This document shows positions 60,354 through 64,000 of a stretch of 64,000 nt of DNA, piece after piece. A program made the translations under genes and the position numbers. The notes beneath the pieces were generated by a model that was not told where the DNA came from, made no database searches, and was given only the letters and a program-made list of their open reading frames with translations. Source of the DNA: Nymphaea colorata (Eukaryota > Streptophyta > Magnoliopsida > Nymphaeales > Nymphaeaceae). Position 1 is the first letter of the stretch. Each line of letters opens with the position of its first letter. The DNA is taken from contig NC_045138.2 in assembly GCF_008831285.2 (NCBI RefSeq), forward strand, positions 879,143 to 943,142, written 5' to 3'.

Positions 60354-61236
60354 TAGGGCTGCACAACTAGTCGAGCCAACTCGGGCTCGACTCGAACTCA
60401 CTCGAAAAAGCTCAGCTTGAGCTCGACTCATTTATAAATGAGTCGAGTTTGAGCTCACACTTAAACTCGAAACTACAAACTAATCGAGTTCGAGTTGCAA
60501 GAACTCGACCCGACTCGTTATTAAACTGAATCGTACAAACCAGTTCATCAAACCGGTTCACTGGTTTAGGGTTAAAACTGTTTACCGAAGGCCAACATAC
60601 TTCCGTCTTTCAAACTAATCTCTCTCTTTTCCGTCGGCTCTTTCCCTTCTCAACTTCTCGTCTTCACAAACGAGAGTTTTTCGTTTCCCTTGTTATCTTA
60701 ATAAAAGTATACTTTCAGGATGTTTGATGCCCTCTAGAAATTGTTTGAGACAAATCTTCTTAGAGAACACCTCGGCGTGAGTCCAATGAGTCCTCCGGCG
60801 ATGCCGGATGAGGAGTCCGTCGCTTGGTCTCCTTCCTTCTTCTTCTCTGCTTCTATGCAGAAACGGAAGCTTCTCTCATCGCTCCCTCAGCGTTGATACT
60901 TCTCCAGTCGAGCTTGCGCCGGACCTCCTTCGCAGCAACGAATGGAGTTCAGAGGTTGAGAAGGAGCTGAGCAGCCGGCTCCCCTCTTTCTCCCCTTCCC
61001 AACTCCTACTTCTTGTTGAGAGAATTGGGGACAGCCAAAGAGCTTTGAAGTAATTGAGCTAAACGAGTCGAGCTCGACTTTATGTAGTCGAGTCGAGCTC
61101 GAGCTTGTTATAAGAAGCTCGGCTCGAGTTCAAGCCGAGCTCGGGTATTTTTAGCCAAGTCGAGCTCGAGTACTTTTAGCGGAGTCGAGCTCGAGCTGGC
61201 CAAGCTCAGGGTCGGCTCGGCTCATGTGCAGCCGTA
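60354..61236. mobile_element. hAT-like non-autonomous element carrying a gene fragment
   Basis: The ends are TAGGGCTGCACA and TGTGCAGCCGTA (inverted, one mismatch), flanked by GCCAAAAG on the left and GCAAAAAG on the right (7 of 8). Both ends run into CTCGAGCTCGACTCG-type text, as in the MITEs at 11,095 and 12,972. The middle, about 60,540-61,060, is quite different: gene-like sequence with a leader and an open frame. The structure is that of a hAT-like transposon that has picked up host DNA. No transposase is present. Confidence 0.7.
60808..61053 (+). pseudogene. Captured 5' fragment of a probable PPR-type gene
   Basis: An 81-codon frame starts with a Ser/Leu/Arg-rich, acid-poor stretch (MRSPSLGLLPSSSLLLCRNG) like a mitochondrial or plastid targeting peptide. 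It continues with EWSSEVEKELSSRLPSFSPS, LLLLVERIGD and QRALK. The series 'W..E(V/L)E..L....PS.SPS......(R/I)..D...AL.FF.W' is the usual lead-in to the repeats of plant pentatricopeptide proteins. The frame stops exactly where the transposon's CTCGAGCTCG text resumes. It lies wholly inside the hAT-like element, so it is a captured fragment and not a working gene. The family call rests on pattern memory only. Confidence 0.45.
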
Positions 61237-61244
61237 GCAAAAAG

Positions 61245-62560
61245 TATGGCAAACTGTAGCTAATCCTCTTGTGGCAACTATATTTAACAATAAAGTTTAA
61301 CATTTATGTTGTCATGTGCTCGATGTTGCATAAATTGTTGTTGCGGCTAGTAATGCTCACTTGGTGACTTTTTTTACTGATAAATTTCTAATTTATAGTT
61401 AGGCAACAAGCAGCATAGAAGAGTGTGCATATGTGTGTAAATATGTATATAAGCAGACACACATATGCCAACTACATTTAGCTGCTTAGGGCTCAAGTAG
61501 AGACAGGGTTAGGAATTTATCATTGTACGGGCTATTTTTTAAAATTTTTACATAAGTCAAATTAAGATTTTTAAAATTTTCATGTTTTTTTTTAAATCTG
61601 AGGTGTATATTTTAAATTATATATTTATTTATACATGGCTCCCATCAATCATTTTGCCAACGCAACAACATAAATAGCCATTCTTGACATTTTATTACGA
61701 AATTTGGTACTTTCCATGTTATGTCATTAATTGGGAAGACATGTTTCCACATTTTAATGGAGGGGCATTTTAGTATTTCATAATGTGAATTTTTACCATT
61801 CTTTCTTTGAACTATTGGGAGTATTCTAATCAATTCTTGCTAACTGCACCTTAAATTTCTATTCTAGTGAACTATAAATTTCATGAAAACCATATATTAA
61901 TTAAGGCATTGATTATGGCAGGGGCAGAGTCAAAAAATTTTTACCAGGGGATCAAATTAAAGTTTTTAAATTTTGATAGGAATTGAAATATCATTTTTTA
62001 AAATATTTATATAAAACAAGTAAAATTTTTTAAAATTTACATATAATTTTTTTTTTAAGCGGGATTCCCTCCACCCTGCAATATGTGACATGAATTCATT
62101 AAAGGAAAAGACCATAAATCATTCCAAGCTGTACTATAGACTAACTCTGCCCTTTTAAAGTTCCAAAATTTCATATTGGTTTGAAATGGCTCCAAGGGAC
62201 ATAGCATAACTGATTGTACAGGCTTCGCAGTGAAATAGTTTGATTATGTTGGTGTTACTCCTGAGCTGCAAACGGTAGCTACGCGATGCTTAGTTGATAG
62301 GTGTCATGCTTTGCTGTCGAAATAAATAAACTGATGCTTCCTAGATATAGCTTGGCTGCACCTTGTCTCTTCGTGTTATTTTCTTTAAGCCTCATATCTC
62401 ATTACAAATATACTTTATCTTATGTTGTGTGATTGTCCTTTCTACAAGTTGAATAGCATATGAGTAGCACCTCGATACACCAAAAATAGCTCCAAACCCT
62501 GGAGGGAGATTCAGCCTTTCACTCGGGCAATCGGATCTCCTCACCCGACCATCATAGTTG
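61245..62560. other. Spacer, no gene seen
   Basis: AT-rich, with dispersed AT-rich repeat copies at about 61,500-61,600 and 61,918-62,080 (GGGGCAGAGTC, AAATTAAAGTTTTT, TTTACATATAA). No conserved frame recognised. Confidence 0.45.
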
Positions 62561-62566
62561 TGCCAC

Positions 62567-62569
<3 letters not shown>

Positions 62570-62625
<56 letters not shown>

Positions 62626-62676
62626 GAGCCTTTTACTCGGGCAAAAAGATCTCCATCATAGGTGTGCCACGTCTCA

Positions 62677-62755
<79 letters not shown>
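62570..62755. repeat. Two compound (CT)n(AT)n microsatellites in duplicate context
   Basis: Two runs (about 62,570-62,625 and 62,680-62,755) are each preceded by related text (CACTCGGGCAA / TACTCGGGCAA and GTGCCAC(A/G)), so a unit of about 110 bp including the microsatellite was tandemly duplicated. Confidence 0.8.
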
Positions 62756-62761
<6 letters not shown>

Positions 62762-62769
62762 CTTTTTAT

Positions 62770-64000
62770 ACTTCTTGTGCTAATTGGCCTTTTGCTTAGG
62801 TGGGGAAGGATTTTTGAAATATAAATGCACTCGATTTGATGTCAACCATGTCATGAGAGACAAATGAAAGTTTATGTCTTAGCGTTCTTCTTAGAGAACC
62901 GTTTGATTGCCTTCTAGAGAGGTACTCTTTGCTTTTTTCTTGTTTTTAGCTTTTACCTCCATAGGCAAATGGTAACCATGAGGTTATGGAAGCCTATAAG
63001 TATCAAGGGCTATACAACACCCGTCCTCTTCTCAACTTATGGGTTGGTTTTATGAGATAAAACTTCTGTTTTTATCAGCTGAATCTGTGGGGCATTCTCA
63101 GACTATAAAACTGCTGGTTTTGCTGTTCACTGTTTTTTCTCTTTCTTGTTTAACGTACTCTCTCCTCCTCCAGCTTACTGGTATGAAACTATGAATTGCT
63201 ATTTTTTTTTCTGAAATACTAGAAAAAGAGAACCTAGTTCATGCCTTGCAGTCAATATGGTACATGATATGATTTATTTGCTATCTTTATTTGGTTTCAT
63301 TGTAATTTCTTTCCTTTTTGCTGATTAAATTTCCAAGTTATGAAATTTTGGTTGAAGTTGTTTTCCCATTCAAAATGTAGTGACATCCCAATGAAATCTC
63401 TCTCTCTCCCCACGTCTCTGGCATGCACTCCTGCACACACACACACACACAGAATGTATTTGACTTGCTGTGGGGTGCAGGTTGTTCAGGAGTGCAGGGA
63501 AATATACGAGAGCTATTTGTAGATGGGCGTCCACCCAAGCCTGCTTTTCTTGTCTTTGGGAGGGTGAAATGCCTGACTGCTTCCAAGGGGTCTTTGAGGA
63601 GGAAACTGTAGTTCATTTTCTCTTGTAAATGTAAATTATTTTTGGATTTTCCGTTCTCGTGGGGAAGCATTACATTTGCAATTTTGTATCTTTTTTAATG
63701 ATCTGGCCATTAGAGTTTTAATATAAATAGCTTCTTAAAACAAGAGTCAACAAAAATCCTAGCTCTCTCTCTCTCTCTCTCTCTCCATCTATCTGTCTCT
63801 CTCTGTGCCTGTGTGCGCGTGTGTATGTCAGACGCTTATCAAATTCCTCCCTCATCCCCATCCATTGAAGATAGACCAATAATTTAGTTCAGATTAAGAG
63901 AGGATGGAAGCGTAGATATAACGGATTCAATGGAATTCACCCATCTCATAGTACATTCATAACGTCCTGCATAATCTGCCCTTCACTGGTTAACGGTTAA
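62770..64000. other. Right end of window; possible terminal exon near 63.48 kb
   Basis: Mostly T-rich, intron- or UTR-like sequence. Near 63,480-63,612 the base use becomes coding-like. After a pyrimidine-poor AG acceptor candidate, one plus-strand frame reads FVDGRPPKPAFLVFGRVKC and stops at about 63,611; another frame ends QECREIYESYL at 63,522. Either could be the end of a gene, or neither. I recognise no family. (AC)n lies at about 63,436-63,451 and (CT)n at about 63,762-63,785. Confidence 0.25.

Overview
This is nuclear DNA of a flowering plant: AT-rich spacers, spliced genes with GT-AG introns, Ty1-copia retrotransposons, hAT-type miniature transposons and many (CT)n(AT)n microsatellites. 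I cannot name the species. The only clear host genes form a tandem array of glycoside hydrolase family 19 (GH19) chitinases, nine copies (called Chi1 to Chi9 here, left to right), all on the minus strand between 2.7 and 58.6 kb.

Every Chi copy has the same layout: exon 1 (271 bp; signal peptide and first half of the catalytic domain up to HETG), exon 2 (118 bp; second catalytic Glu and the [11 protein letters not shown] block) and exon 3 (295 bp), giving a 227-residue secreted protein. The short loops resemble class IV chitinases, but there is no hevein-type chitin-binding domain. Chi1, 2, 4, 6, 7 and 8 look intact. Chi3 has two frameshifts. Chi5 has lost its first splice donor and carries a self-compensating frame slip. 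Chi9 is split by a young Ty1-copia element. Two subtypes occur by exon 2 sequence: 'KISET/KINET' (Chi1, 3, 5, 9) and 'YINEQNP' (Chi2, 4, 6, 7, 8). The order I-II-I-II-I-II-II-II-I suggests that an I+II pair was duplicated as a unit.

Layout: 1-2.5 kb spacer; Chi1; 3.9-10.4 kb spacer with minisatellites and a GC-richer, organelle-like segment (6.69-7.39 kb); Chi2 with a hAT MITE in intron 2; 12.2-17.5 kb spacer with a second hAT MITE; an old broken Ty1-copia element (17,478-23,027); Chi3; 26-32 kb spacer; Chi4; Chi5; a 2.68-kb direct tandem duplication that made chimeric Chi6 and near-identical Chi7; a spacer block duplicated from 13.4-17.4 kb; Chi8; Chi9 with the young Ty1-copia element (52,847-58,356); then 58.6-64 kb with a hAT-like element (60,354-61,236) carrying what looks like the 5' end of a PPR-type gene.

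The intact genes would all send chitinase to the secretory pathway or cell wall, most likely for defence, so the array mainly varies dose and promoter. The unusual content is the record of array evolution: unequal crossover inside exon 1, promoter replacement at Chi5/Chi6, mosaic copies, a dated transposon hit, and a paralogous empty site for the older element. I found no wholly new biological system. Exon boundaries and repeat edges were read by eye; repeat edges marked approximate may be off by some tens of bases.
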